NCBI GenBank assembly: GCA_041687255.1
Contig: JAWLCL010000017.1
Coordinates: 1-64,000 of the forward strand
Length of the DNA: 64,000 bases
Origin: Mariniphaga sp041687255
GTDB lineage: Bacteria > Bacteroidota > Bacteroidia > Bacteroidales > Prolixibacteraceae
Direction: 5' to 3'
Shown: positions 16,197-24,592 of the stretch, one piece after another
Position numbering within the stretch: position 1 is the first letter of the stretch
Layout of the letters: each line of letters starts with the position of its first letter
Notes under the pieces: model-generated
The model's input: the letters and a program-made list of their open reading frames with translations, nothing else
What the model was told of the DNA's origin: nothing
Databases searched by the model: none
Position numbers and translations under genes: made by a program

Positions 16197-16223
16197 GAAG
16201 GCCTTGCGGGGCCTTTCTTTTTT
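16197..16223 (+). terminator. Terminator of the curli operon
   Basis: AAGGCC (16198-16203) pairs with GGCCTT (16210-16215), then a T-rich run follows to 16223. It lies 50 bp after the lipoprotein stop. Confidence 0.75.
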
Positions 16224-16446
16224 CATGGACTAAAGGATTGAATTACTGAAGGACAGAATTTAAAGGTTTGAATGCATGCATAAATATTTAAAGCTCTAAA
16301 TACTTAAAGAATTAGATGCCTAAATGTATTAAGGTATAAAATCTTTGACTTACAAAGTCAAAGTCCCGTGCATCATCTTTTGAACCTTTCTTTTTGATTT
16401 ATGTTCATATTCTGTATTTTTATCCAAAATTAAAAACCTACGCAGT

Positions 16447-16965
16447 ATGTTAAAAGAAAGAGTACTTAAAGCACTGAACGACCAGATTAATGCAGAGCAA
16501 TATTCAGCCCTGATGTATTTGTCGATGTCGGCATGGTTCGAAGACAAGGGCCTGCCGGGTTTTGCCAACTGGATGTATGTTCAGTACCAGGAGGAACTTA
16601 CCCATGCCAACAAAATTTTTAAGTTTGTTGTTGAACGCAACAGCAAAGTTGAGCTCAGAGGTATCGAACAGTTGCCTGTTGAATTTGGCAGCATCATTGA
16701 AGTTGTGGAAAAAACACTGCAACACGAACAGCATGTAACCTCGTTGATCAACAACATAGTGGACATTGCCACCGAAGAGCGTGACCATGCCACCCAGAGC
16801 TTTCTGCAGTGGTTCGTTGATGAGCAGGTGGAAGAAGAAGCCAATGTGTCGGATTTGCTCGACAGCCTAAGACTGATTGAAGGCGAAGCCAAAGGAAATG
16901 GCTTGTTCATGCTCGACCGTGAATTGCGTCAGCGTTCTTTTGTTGATGAAACAAAGGCAGAGTAA
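16447..16965 (+). CDS. ftnA: Ferritin
   Basis: A 172-residue non-haem ferritin that oxidises and stores iron in a 24-subunit shell. Ferroxidase ligands are visible at Glu17 (INAEQYSA), Glu50 and His53 (QEELTHA), Glu94 and Gln127 (DEQVEEE), in the expected four-helix spacing. Length and C-terminal short fifth helix fit the bacterial FtnA type. Directly upstream is a 9-bp dyad CTTTGACTT-ACA-AAGTCAAAG (16343-16363) that could be a regulator site or small hairpin. The gene is monocistronic, between two terminators. Confidence 0.95.
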   Translation: MLKERVLKALNDQINAEQYSALMYLSMSAWFEDKGLPGFANWMYVQYQEELTHANKIFKFVVERNSKVELRGIEQLPVEFGSIIEVVEKTLQHEQHVTSLINNIVDIATEERDHATQSFLQWFVDEQVEEEANVSDLLDSLRLIEGEAKGNGLFMLDRELRQRSFVDETKAE

Positions 16966-16988
16966 AACCGGGTTGCAAAAAAAACTCT

Positions 16989-17013
16989 AAGGCTGCCATT
17001 TGCAGCCTTTTTT
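16989..17013 (+). terminator. Ferritin terminator
   Basis: AAGGCTGC (16989-16996) pairs with GCAGCCTT (17002-17009), followed by T residues. It is 24 bp after the ferritin stop. The rest of the gap to 17285 holds only a candidate promoter. Confidence 0.85.
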
Positions 17014-17226
17014 ATTGCCCAAACTTTCCATGCAGAATAGGAGATTAATTCTGTTATATTTTCAGTAAGGTACAAAGCATTTACTACAGCTACCCGGTGT
17101 TTGTTGCAGTAATGGTGCACAATCGGTTGCTCCGGTTACCGGTGAATGATAACTTCGGCTATTCTGACGCTTAAAGCAGAAGGTTTAAATTATCGCTGTA
17201 TTGCCGGGCGACGGAAAGTATATTGC

Positions 17227-17234
17227 TATCTTTG
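17227..17234 (+). promoter_or_regulatory. Candidate -7 box for the RSH gene
   Basis: TATCTTTG fits TAnnTTTG exactly. A start near 17240 would exclude a longer N-terminal reading beginning at 17201 and supports translation from the ATG at 17285. Confidence 0.4.
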
Positions 17235-17284
17235 TAAAGTATCCGTTTTGTGAATTGAAAACGATTATTTTTGAGGCAGGAAGA

Positions 17285-19528
17285 ATGGAAGAGTTAAATT
17301 ATAAACAGACCGAATCAGGCGATACAAATAACCGGGAGGAAATAACTGAACGGGTACAGGACCGATACGAGCAGCTGAAGCAGATTTGCCGCATGCAGTG
17401 GGGCGAACCGGCATTGGCCAAGCTGGATGAAGCTTTCAGCTATGCACGCGAAACCATTGGCGGTAAAACGTTTCCCTCAGGAGAACACATACTGTTGCAT
17501 TCGCTCGATGTGGCAACCATTATTGCCGGCGAGATTGGACTGGAACCCGATTCGGTTATAACCGGTTTGCTCCATAACATTATGTATGCCGGTCTCGATC
17601 GGAAAGTACAGCGTGAGGACATTGAACACCGGTTTGGGCAGCCGGTGTATTCCATTCTCGAAGGAATGACTAAGATCAATGCCCTGGGTACTGACACGGT
17701 GGAGCTGCACCCTGAAAACTACCGCAACCTGTTGTTGGCCCTTGCCGGCGATGTACGTGTTATCCTGGTAAAGACTGCCGACCGTCTGCAGGTGATGCGC
17801 AGCCTCGACAGGTTCGATGATAAAGCCCGGCAGCGGCTGGTGAGCGAAACATCCCACCTGTATGCCCCGCTTGCACACCGGCTCGGACTCTATGCCATCA
17901 ATTCCGAAATGCAGGACATCTGTCTGAAATATCAGAATCCCTCCGGCTATAAGTACATTATTAACAGGCTGAAGGAAACAGAAAGGGAGCGTGAGAATTT
18001 CGTAGCCGAATTTGTAAAGCCTCTCGAAAAGAAACTGCAGGAGAAAGATTTCCGGTTCTCGATGAAAGCACGCACAAAATCCATTTTCTCCATCTGGAAC
18101 AAGATGCAGAAAAAGAAAGTGTCGTTCGATGAAGTAATGGATTTGTTTGCCATTCGTGTGATTTTGGATTCGAAACCCGAAAATGAAAAAGCCGATTGCT
18201 GGACAGTTTATTCTATAATTACTGACCAATATCAGGCGAATCCCGAACGCATGCGCGACTGGATAACAATTCCCAAATCGAACGGTTACGAGTCGCTGCA
18301 TGCAACTGTTATGGGGCCTCAAGGGCGATGGGTGGAAGTGCAGATACGCACCCGCCGCATGGACGATGTGGCTGAAAAAGGACTTGCTGCCCACTGGAAG
18401 TATAAAGGAGGAAAAGCCAGCTCCGGTTTCGATGCATGGCTGGCAGGAATTCGTGAAATACTTGAAAATCCTGAACTGAACGTGGTCGACTTTATCGATC
18501 ATTTTAGTACCGATATTTATAAAGAGGAAATTTTTGCCTTCACTCCCAAAGGTGATCTGAAGAAAATGCCTGCAGGAGCTACTCTTCTCGATTTTGCCTA
18601 TGATATCCATTCGCACCTTGGCGATAAGTGTGTGGGAGGGATGGTCAACGGCAAAAAAGTAACCTTAAAATATAAGTTAAGAAACGGAGACCAGGTTTCA
18701 GTTGAAACATCCAACAATCAGAAGCCAAAAATGGACTGGCTCGATTTTTTGGTTACCTCAAAGGCCAAAAACAGGGTAAGGGCCAGCCTGAATGAGGAGA
18801 AAAAGAAACTTGCCGAACAGGGCAGGGAAATCCTGGTGCGTAAATTTAAGAATTGGAAGCTGGAGCTTAACGATGAAGCCATCCGGAAAATTCTGAAGAA
18901 ATATGAATTTAAGCTGGCCATTGACTTTTACTGCGATCTGGCTAATGGCAAAATCAATCCTCTGGAGGTAAAATCGCTCTTTGCTGAAAAACCGCTCGAA
19001 GATACTGCCAAAGCCAGGATGGAGGAACTGCTGCCAACAAAAGCAGTTCAGGAGTTAACTTTTGAAGGTGGCGACGACTTCCTGGTTATCGACAACAACC
19101 TGAAAAATATCAACTATAAACTTGCCCGGTGCTGCAATCCTGTGTTTGGCGATTCCATTTTTGGTTTTGTTACTATTAACGATGGAATAAAAATCCACCG
19201 CAACAATTGCCCCAATTCCCCTCAGATGAAAGAACGTTTCCCTTACCGGATTATCAAGGCCAGGTGGAAGGATTCCTCAAGTACAGGGGCATTTTTAACA
19301 ACCCTGCACATCTCGGGTGTCGATGAAGCCGGTATTGTCTCAGATATATCGCACATTATAGCCAAGGATAGCGGAGCACGGCTGCGGTCGATAAACATTG
19401 ATTCCAACCGCGGAAAGTTTGAAGGAATCCTGAAACTGTCGGTTTACAATACCGACCACCTCGAGTTCCTGATTCATAAAATGAAAAAGGTTAAAGGCGT
19501 GATTACCGTAACCCGGGGAGAAACATGA
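17285..19528 (+). CDS. relA: RelA/SpoT family (p)ppGpp synthetase, hydrolase site degenerate
   Basis: A 747-residue long RSH protein of the stringent response. Domains in order: HD region (about 60-200), synthetase (about 250-380; IPKSNGYESLHATV and VEVQIRT present, DLFAIRVIL intact), TGS (about 415-475, FAFTPKGDLKKMPAGATLLDFAY), a Cys-containing segment (LARCCNPVFGD, NNCPN) and a C-terminal ACT domain. In the HD domain the usual HD-[VI]-x-E-D-T is replaced: His97 is followed by Asn98 and then IMYAG, and the later NKTADRLHNM motif reads VKTADRLQVM. The synthetase is therefore probably active and the hydrolase probably not, as in RelA. A second, SpoT-like enzyme would be expected elsewhere. 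The start was set by family length and the -7 box. Confidence 0.9.
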   Translation: MEELNYKQTESGDTNNREEITERVQDRYEQLKQICRMQWGEPALAKLDEAFSYARETIGGKTFPSGEHILLHSLDVATIIAGEIGLEPDSVITGLLHNIMYAGLDRKVQREDIEHRFGQPVYSILEGMTKINALGTDTVELHPENYRNLLLALAGDVRVILVKTADRLQVMRSLDRFDDKARQRLVSETSHLYAPLAHRLGLYAINSEMQDICLKYQNPSGYKYIINRLKETERERENFVAEFVKPLEKKLQEKDFRFSMKARTKSIFSIWNKMQKKKVSFDEVMDLFAIRVILDSKPENEKADCWTVYSIITDQYQANPERMRDWITIPKSNGYESLHATVMGPQGRWVEVQIRTRRMDDVAEKGLAAHWKYKGGKASSGFDAWLAGIREILENPELNVVDFIDHFSTDIYKEEIFAFTPKGDLKKMPAGATLLDFAYDIHSHLGDKCVGGMVNGKKVTLKYKLRNGDQVSVETSNNQKPKMDWLDFLVTSKAKNRVRASLNEEKKKLAEQGREILVRKFKNWKLELNDEAIRKILKKYEFKLAIDFYCDLANGKINPLEVKSLFAEKPLEDTAKARMEELLPTKAVQELTFEGGDDFLVIDNNLKNINYKLARCCNPVFGDSIFGFVTINDGIKIHRNNCPNSPQMKERFPYRIIKARWKDSSSTGAFLTTLHISGVDEAGIVSDISHIIAKDSGARLRSINIDSNRGKFEGILKLSVYNTDHLEFLIHKMKKVKGVITVTRGET

Positions 19529-19656
19529 AAAAACCAGGAGCAAAAAAGCATAATATTCGTTGATGATTAAGCTTAACGGCTATCGGAGCCTGTGATTTAG
19601 ACTTATTCCCAAAAGGCAGGCTTCAATATTCATCGAGAAAAAGCAATAGTGACGGA

Positions 19657-20790
19657 ATGAAAAACGAAAAGATAAAAGTGCTGGTAGCACCCAATTCCAT
19701 GAAGGGAAGTTTGAGTGCCTTCGAATTTGCCGATGTGGTGGAAGAAGCTTTTATGAAAGTGTCGGACAGGTTTTCCGTCCGAAAAGTGCCGGTGGCCGAC
19801 GGGGGAGATTTCACAGGGGAGGTGCTGCAGAAAGCACTAAATGCCCAGAATGTGCAGGCGAAGGTAATGGATCCATTTGGAAGAACTATCCCTTCGAAAT
19901 ACACTGTTGCAGGAAAAACGGCCGTAATTGAAATGGCTGATGCCTCAGGCATAAAATTGCTGAAGCATGAAGAACTGAACCCGATGGAAGCCTCTTCTTT
20001 TGGTACAGGTGAACTCATTGCTGCTGCCATAGAAAACGGATGCACCGAAATACTGCTTGGAGTGGGAGGGAGCGCAACTGTCGACGGAGGCTCGGGAATG
20101 ATGCAGGCGCTGGGGGTTTGTTATTACGATAAAAACAATAACCCTGTTGACGGCAATGGTAAAAATCTGGGAAAAATTACTTCAGCAAAAAAGCCGGAAT
20201 TTCCTTCGGGGGTAACCTTTAAGGTTATTTCTGATGTAGATAATCCTTTGCTGGGAAGCCAGGGTGCGGCTGCAGTGTTCGCACCCCAAAAGGGAGCCGG
20301 TCCGGGACAGGTGAAGCAACTGGAACAAGGACTGGCATTTTGGTGTCAGCTGCTGGAGAAGGATAGCGGCAAAAAGCTGGCGGCCCTGAAAGGAGCAGGT
20401 GCCGCGGGCGGTATAGCACTGCCGTTGGTGGCCTGGTTCAACGCTCAAATCGTGCCGGGAGCACCATACATTCTTTCAATGCTTAATTTTGAGGAGCAGG
20501 TGCAATGGGCCGATGTTGTTATTACCGGTGAAGGGAAAATCGACCGGCAGACCTTAAACAACAAAGCCCCCCGGGCAGTGGCCGATGCGACACGAAAGGC
20601 CGGAAAAACTGTAATTGCCATCGCAGGAAGCGTTGAGCCCGACGCAACAGAAGTTTTCGATGGCGGCGCATACAGTTTCCTCAACAGTCCCGTTTCCCTG
20701 CAGGATGCAATCCATAATGCCAGCAAATACCTGTCGGTTTTTTCTTCAGAATTGGCAAAAACAATCCTATCTTTTTCTTTAAACAAATAG
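19657..20790 (+). CDS. Glycerate kinase (GarK/GlxK family)
   Basis: A 377-residue glycerate 2-kinase family protein phosphorylating D-glycerate with ATP. Family signatures are the N-terminal APNSMKGSLSA, VPVADGGDFT, the GVGGSATVDGGSGM loop and ITGEGKIDRQTL near the C-terminus; all lie in the usual order and the length is normal. The commonest form of the second motif has Glu-Gly where this has Asp-Phe. It follows the RSH gene by 128 bp on the same strand with no clear terminator, so the two may share a transcript. The choice between 2- and 3-phosphoglycerate as product is not visible. Confidence 0.9.
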   Translation: MKNEKIKVLVAPNSMKGSLSAFEFADVVEEAFMKVSDRFSVRKVPVADGGDFTGEVLQKALNAQNVQAKVMDPFGRTIPSKYTVAGKTAVIEMADASGIKLLKHEELNPMEASSFGTGELIAAAIENGCTEILLGVGGSATVDGGSGMMQALGVCYYDKNNNPVDGNGKNLGKITSAKKPEFPSGVTFKVISDVDNPLLGSQGAAAVFAPQKGAGPGQVKQLEQGLAFWCQLLEKDSGKKLAALKGAGAAGGIALPLVAWFNAQIVPGAPYILSMLNFEEQVQWADVVITGEGKIDRQTLNNKAPRAVADATRKAGKTVIAIAGSVEPDATEVFDGGAYSFLNSPVSLQDAIHNASKYLSVFSSELAKTILSFSLNK

Positions 20791-20943
20791 AAGAGGCGCA
20801 AACCTTTTTCTGATTTGAAGTGTTTAATTTTAAGCATGTTTAATTAGCCTCGTCCGGAATGGCAGGGTATTTGTTTTAAAAGCAGTGAACGGATGCCGGC
20901 AATATGGGTTTAGCTTATGTGTAGGTTTTTTGAACAATATTGC

Positions 20944-20951
20944 TATTTTTG
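20944..20951 (+). promoter_or_regulatory. Candidate -7 box for the TPR gene
   Basis: TATTTTTG fits TAnnTTTG and lies 52 bp ahead of the ATG at 21004. No properly spaced -33 element was found. Confidence 0.35.
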
Positions 20952-21003
20952 AGGCTTAGCATTAGAAAAATAAATTCCAATAGATAATTAAAAACAAAAA
21001 GAA

Positions 21004-21858
21004 ATGAAAAAGTTATTATTGTTAACAGCCGCTGTAGTCTTTTCGGTGTTTGCTTTTGCACAGGACGCAGCGGAATTGATCAACCAGGGGAACGAAGCCA
21101 TGAAGGCTGAAAACTATGCAAAAGCATTCGAACTTTACGACAAGGGAATGTCAAACATTGGCGATGTAGAGGTGGATGAATCCATAAATTTCAACATCGG
21201 ATATGCTGCTTATAAATCCAATAACTGGGACGGTGCAATAAAATATTTCGACAAGGCCATTGGCGCAGGTGTTAATGTTACAAAAAGCCATGAGTACAAA
21301 GCTATGGTATACAACGAACAGGAAGATTACGCCAATGCAGTGAAAAGTTTTGAGCAGGCAATAGCTACTTCCGAAGAAGACTCGGCACCGCTTGTTTATA
21401 ACGCAGCAATTGCTGCATATCGTGGTAATATGTTCGACAAGGCTGTTGAGCTGTTCAGCAAAAGCGTTGAAAACAACTACAGGGCCGAAACAGCATTTTA
21501 TTATAAAGCTGTTACACTGCGTAAGCAAAACAAGGATGCCGAATACCAGGCTACACTTGAAGAAGGCGTAAAGAAATTCCCGAAAGAAGACAGGCTTACT
21601 TCAGCCCTGGCCAATGTGTATGTTTCGGAAGGGAACGAACTGTATAAAAAAGGCGTGGCCATTTTAACTGCCGCCAATGAAAAGGTGAGCAGCGGCGCCA
21701 TATCAACTGCCGACGATGCATATACTGCCGAAGTGGATAAAGCCAAAAAACAATTCCAGGAAGCGGTAACGGTACTGGACAAAGCTCTGGAAATTGATCC
21801 GGCCAATGCGAATGCAAAAAAACTGAAAGAAGCCAGCCAAGCTGTACTTCAGTCATAG
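21004..21858 (+). CDS. Exported tetratricopeptide-repeat protein
   Basis: A 284-residue periplasmic protein with a signal peptide (cleavage near FAFAQD, residue 20). At least four TPR-like units are visible, such as AAELINQGNEAMKAENYAKAFELYDKG (read in parts), AAYKSNNWDGAIKYFDKAI, NEQEDYANAVKSFEQAI and AAYRGNMFDKAVELFSKSV, with a final ALEIDPANANAKKL. TPR scaffolds mediate protein contacts; no enzyme domain is seen. The gene appears to be monocistronic, between a -7 box and a strong terminator. No specific partner can be named. Confidence 0.85.
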   Translation: MKKLLLLTAAVVFSVFAFAQDAAELINQGNEAMKAENYAKAFELYDKGMSNIGDVEVDESINFNIGYAAYKSNNWDGAIKYFDKAIGAGVNVTKSHEYKAMVYNEQEDYANAVKSFEQAIATSEEDSAPLVYNAAIAAYRGNMFDKAVELFSKSVENNYRAETAFYYKAVTLRKQNKDAEYQATLEEGVKKFPKEDRLTSALANVYVSEGNELYKKGVAILTAANEKVSSGAISTADDAYTAEVDKAKKQFQEAVTVLDKALEIDPANANAKKLKEASQAVLQS

Positions 21859-21884
21859 TACGATAAATCAGGTTAATTATTATA

Positions 21885-21921
21885 AAAAACAGCCGCAGGA
21901 AAAACTTCTGCGGCTGTTTTT
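21885..21921 (+). terminator. Terminator of the TPR gene
   Basis: A perfect 14-bp stem, with arms at 21885-21898 and 21908-21921, built on AACAGCCGCAG / CTGCGGCTGTT and ending in a run of T. Confidence 0.92.
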
Positions 21922-21932
21922 TTGTATTTAAA

Positions 21933-22239
21933 TTCCGGTCAATAATTTTGGCATCTGTTACATGGAAGCACGATTAATTATCGGTTATAAATTTTTTAAG
22001 GTAATATGAATTGTAGATATATAAGCTTTTAAAAACCTTATTTTTCAGGAGACAACCTTAGTAGCCGGGTTGTACCCCCACAGGCAGTGTGCCGACCTTA
22101 TTACCTTATTTTAGGCAGTAATATTCCTACCCGTTATACCGCCGGTCAAGGACCTCCGATAAGGTGATATCGGTTCAATTAAGGGTATATATTTCCCTAA
22201 TTTAAAGCTAAAATTCAATAAGGAAATAAGGTTTTGGTC
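21933..22239. repeat. Non-coding ~305-bp element, copy 1
   Basis: Direct imperfect duplicate of 22319-22624 (offset 385-386 bp). The last 200 bp are best conserved, with shared blocks such as CCCCCACAGGCAGTGTG, TTATTACCTTATTTTAGG and GGTCAAGGACCTCCGATAAG. Within it AAAACCTTATTT near 22031 and AAATAAGGTTTT near 22224 form inverted ends. No open frame is conserved between copies. It could be a MITE-like element or a duplicated structured RNA. Confidence 0.75.
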
Positions 22240-22318
22240 TTATCTTAGTCAAGGCTGGCTACTAAGGTTTCTTATTTAAATAAGGTTTTTACACCTCCTT
22301 TAAAACTTCAATCTTTTC

Positions 22319-22624
22319 CTCCGGTTGATAATCTTGACAACTGTTACCTGTTAGGAGGGTATATTATCGTATACAGAATTTTAAGAGAAATATAAATTTT
22401 AGAAAAATAAGCAGTTAAAAACCTTATTTTCAGTAGACAACCTTAGTAGCTGGGTTGCACCCCCACAGGCAGTGTGTCAATCTTATTACCTTATTTTAGG
22501 TAGTAATTTTCCCATGCGTTATTCTGCCGGTCAAGGACCTCCGATAAGGTGATATCTGTTCAATTAATGGTGTATAATTCCCTTATAAAAGCTAAAAATT
22601 GAATAATGTAATAAGGTTTTGGTC
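22319..22624. repeat. Non-coding ~305-bp element, copy 2
   Basis: Second copy of 21933-22239. Between the copies lies another palindrome of the same motif, CTTATTTAAATAAG at 22271-22284. Confidence 0.75.
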
Positions 22625-22725
22625 AGGTGTGCTGGTGGGCGGGTTACTAAGTTATCCACGGTATTTAAACCGAACTTCAAGATGAATAACTTTGACCAGC
22701 TTTTCATTTGAAGGTATCTGCATGA

Positions 22726-22837
22726 TAGCCTAAGATTGCTTTTCCGTCAGCTGACCGGAGCGCAATGACGGCTCCGTTGGTAGGCTAGTATGCGGCGCAG
22801 AAAAAACTAAGTTTATTGATGAAACATGTGCGCCGCA
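22726..22837. other. Region with several nested inverted repeats
   Basis: TAGCCTA (22726) pairs with TAGGCTA (22781). Inside, CCGTCA (22744) pairs with TGACGG (22766) and, in competition, CGGAGC (22756) with GCTCCG (22771). Just after, TGCGGCGCA (22791) pairs with TGCGCCGCA (22829). It lies in the 1.2-kb gap before hsp20 and may be a structured RNA or an element remnant. Confidence 0.45.
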
Positions 22838-22856
22838 GACAACACTTCCCATATTC

Positions 22857-22912
22857 CTCCGGTCAACAATTTTGAAAGCTGTTTTATAGGAGCTGGAAAG
22901 CGATTTAAACAT
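22857..22912. repeat. Partial third copy of the non-coding element
   Basis: The segment starting CCTCCGGTCAACAATTTTG and running to about 22912 resembles the first ~55 bp of the two larger copies (around 21933 and 22319). The remainder of the element is missing here. Confidence 0.5.
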
Positions 22913-23079
22913 CTATAAACCTACATAACATGACACTATTTCATGTGATTTTATCAATCTTCAGCCATAATGGCGTAAAAAACACAGAAAATACACTAAA
23001 AAGGTACTTTTATAGTGTTGGAACGGGAATTGATTTATCCTCCTCAGAAAACAAAAACAATATTTTAAAAATTAATTAT

Positions 23080-23085
23080 AGGAGG
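23080..23085 (+). promoter_or_regulatory. Strong Shine-Dalgarno of hsp20
   Basis: AGGAGG stands 8 bases ahead of the ATG at 23094. Such a perfect site is unusual here, where most genes have A-rich leaders without one, and suggests high translation under stress. Confidence 0.75.
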
Positions 23086-23093
23086 AAAAAAAC

Positions 23094-23546
23094 ATGAACT
23101 TAGTAAGATTTAATAGCCCGTACCGCTCTGTTAACCAGAATCTGGTTGACCAGTTATTCAGCAACTTTTTACGCAACGATTACCACGAAGATCATTTGAA
23201 CAATTGCAACTGCAAGCCGGCAACCAACATCTTTGAAACTGAAAAGGAATTCAAACTTGAAATGTTGCTTCCGGGGTTCAAAAAAGAAGACGTTCAGTTG
23301 AACTTCCACGAAAACGTTCTTACTGTAAAAGTGGAACTTCCGAAAAAGGAAGAAAACAAGGAACAGGAATACAAGTATGAACATCGTGAATTTGAAGTGT
23401 ACAGCTTCGAGCGTAAGTTTAAAGTTCCGAATACTGTAAATGCCGATAACATTGCAGCTCATTTTGAAAACGGAATTTTGGAACTGGTGCTTCCGAAAAA
23501 AGAAGAAGCGCTGCCAAAACCACCGGTAGATATAAAAATAGCTTAA
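23094..23546 (+). CDS. Small heat shock protein (Hsp20/IbpA family)
   Basis: A 150-residue ATP-independent holdase of the alpha-crystallin family that binds unfolding proteins. The alpha-crystallin domain spans about 40-140: TNIFETEKEFKLEMLLPGF, KKEDVQLNFHENVLTVKVE, and the conserved C-terminal AHFENGILELVLPKKE. A Glu/Lys-rich loop (about 83-96) and a final PPVDIKI tail are typical. A CNNCNC-like cluster (Asn-Asn-Cys-Asn-Cys near residues 37-41) precedes the domain. It has a strong ribosome-binding site and its own terminator, so it is monocistronic. Confidence 0.93.
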   Translation: MNLVRFNSPYRSVNQNLVDQLFSNFLRNDYHEDHLNNCNCKPATNIFETEKEFKLEMLLPGFKKEDVQLNFHENVLTVKVELPKKEENKEQEYKYEHREFEVYSFERKFKVPNTVNADNIAAHFENGILELVLPKKEEALPKPPVDIKIA

Positions 23547-23581
23547 AAAGCCTTAATCAACAGAGGATAGGTATTAAAAGG

Positions 23582-23605
23582 CCCGGCAATTTGCCGGGTT
23601 TTTTG
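23582..23605 (+). terminator. hsp20 terminator
   Basis: CCCGGC (23582-23587) pairs with GCCGGG (23593-23598), followed by seven T. Confidence 0.85.
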
Positions 23606-23628
23606 TTTTAATGGAAGAATTCTTATTT

Positions 23629-23661
23629 AACTCTGACAGGATTTCAAACCCTGTCAGAGTT
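23629..23661. repeat. 12-bp stem palindrome between convergent genes
   Basis: AACTCTGACAGG (23629-23640) and CCTGTCAGAGTT (23650-23661) are perfectly complementary around a 9-nt loop. It lies between hsp20 and the convergent DUF6266 gene. It could be a bidirectional terminator or a dispersed REP-like repeat. Confidence 0.6.
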
Positions 23662-23696
23662 AGTTGATCTTAACTTTTTACTTCCCTTTCGTCGCA

Positions 23697-24323
23697 TTAT
23701 TTCACATAAACGCTGTCGCTCATTTCCGTTTCGTTGTTGCTGCGGAAAGCCACCCATATATCGGGCATGTCGTTTTCCGATACCGGCATGCTGATGTCCC
23801 ACCTGAAGCTTTTATCCCTGCGCCGGGCGGGGGTGAACAGGTATTCACAGTCGCCGGTTTTCGTATTAAGGGCAACCACCAGCAGGGTATCCTTGCCGTG
23901 CAGCCTTTCGTCTTCAGCAGTATTTGTCCACTGCACCATTAATGCTCCATCCTGCAGGGCTACTGTAACATTTTTCGGTACCGGCAGCGGACCCTTGCTG
24001 AGCATTGCTGCCTCCTTGTTGATGCCGAAGTCGGGGTAGCTCCCCTGCACCGCATTGCGCATAATCTGCGACTTGGCCGCATGATAGGGCGCCCGCCCCA
24101 CCGCTTCGGTGGCCCAGGTTTTACGTATCAGCTCCTTAAGCGGGGCCATGAATCCGCTTACCGCCTGCATCTTTGCCCGCTGTGCAAGCTGGGCCTCCGA
24201 CTTGCGATCGGTATACTTCGACGGTTTGGCCCGCATAAAACTCTTGCCATGCATGTTGTAAAGCACCACATCACCCACTTTACCCTTGCCGGCTCCCATA
24301 ATATTGTCTCCTAACTTTGCCAT
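23697..24323 (-). CDS. DUF6266 family protein
   Basis: 208 residues with the N-terminal signature of this Bacteroidota family (MAKLGDNIMGAGKGKVGDVV, then RAKPSKYTDRKSEAQLAQRAKM). The middle is helical (ELIRKTWATEA), and the C-terminal half, from about residue 115, looks like a beta sandwich (VTVALQDGALMVQWTN...DTLLVVALNTKTGDCEYLF). No signal peptide or catalytic motif is visible. Function is unknown to me. It is transcribed toward hsp20 and starts 20 bp after a short AT-rich repeat tract that may hold its promoter. Confidence 0.7.
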   Translation of the reverse strand: MAKLGDNIMGAGKGKVGDVVLYNMHGKSFMRAKPSKYTDRKSEAQLAQRAKMQAVSGFMAPLKELIRKTWATEAVGRAPYHAAKSQIMRNAVQGSYPDFGINKEAAMLSKGPLPVPKNVTVALQDGALMVQWTNTAEDERLHGKDTLLVVALNTKTGDCEYLFTPARRRDKSFRWDISMPVSENDMPDIWVAFRSNNETEMSDSVYVK

Positions 24324-24329
24324 AACTTT

Positions 24330-24450
24330 GTACTGATTAAATTCAACTTAAACTCAATACAAATTTAATATAAATTCAATGTAAAGTCAATAATAATTGA
24401 ATTTATATTGAGTTAATATTGAGAATAAATTGAGTTAATATTGAATTTAC
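24330..24450. repeat. AT-rich direct and inverted repeats upstream of the DUF6266 gene
   Basis: AATATAAATTCAAT (24367-24380) and ATTGAATTTATATT (24396-24409) form a perfect 14-bp inverted repeat. ATTGAGTTAATATTGA repeats at 24407 and 24429, a 22-bp step, and TAAATTCAA-type words recur across the tract. It lies between the divergent DUF6266 and pRiA4b-like genes. Confidence 0.65.
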
Positions 24451-24592
24451 TCAGGAGGAAGTCACTCTTTGAACAGTATTTAATTGGGAGTAAACAATTT
24501 TTCCATGCCCCGTCTGATGCTAAATTTCCCTGCACCATGTTCTTCTAACCTATAATAAAAACTATTTTTGAAGTAGAAAAAACTACAGCATT

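Noticed and set aside
17477..18616. 379-codon open frame antisense to the RSH gene
   Set aside because: It lies wholly within a strongly conserved gene and has no recognisable domain. Codon structure of the sense gene creates it.
22023..22624. Known riboswitch or tmRNA/6S-type RNA in the duplicated element
   Set aside because: I could not match the conserved blocks to any riboswitch core I know, and two copies in tandem ahead of an hsp20 gene do not suit a metabolic switch. It is left as an unexplained element.
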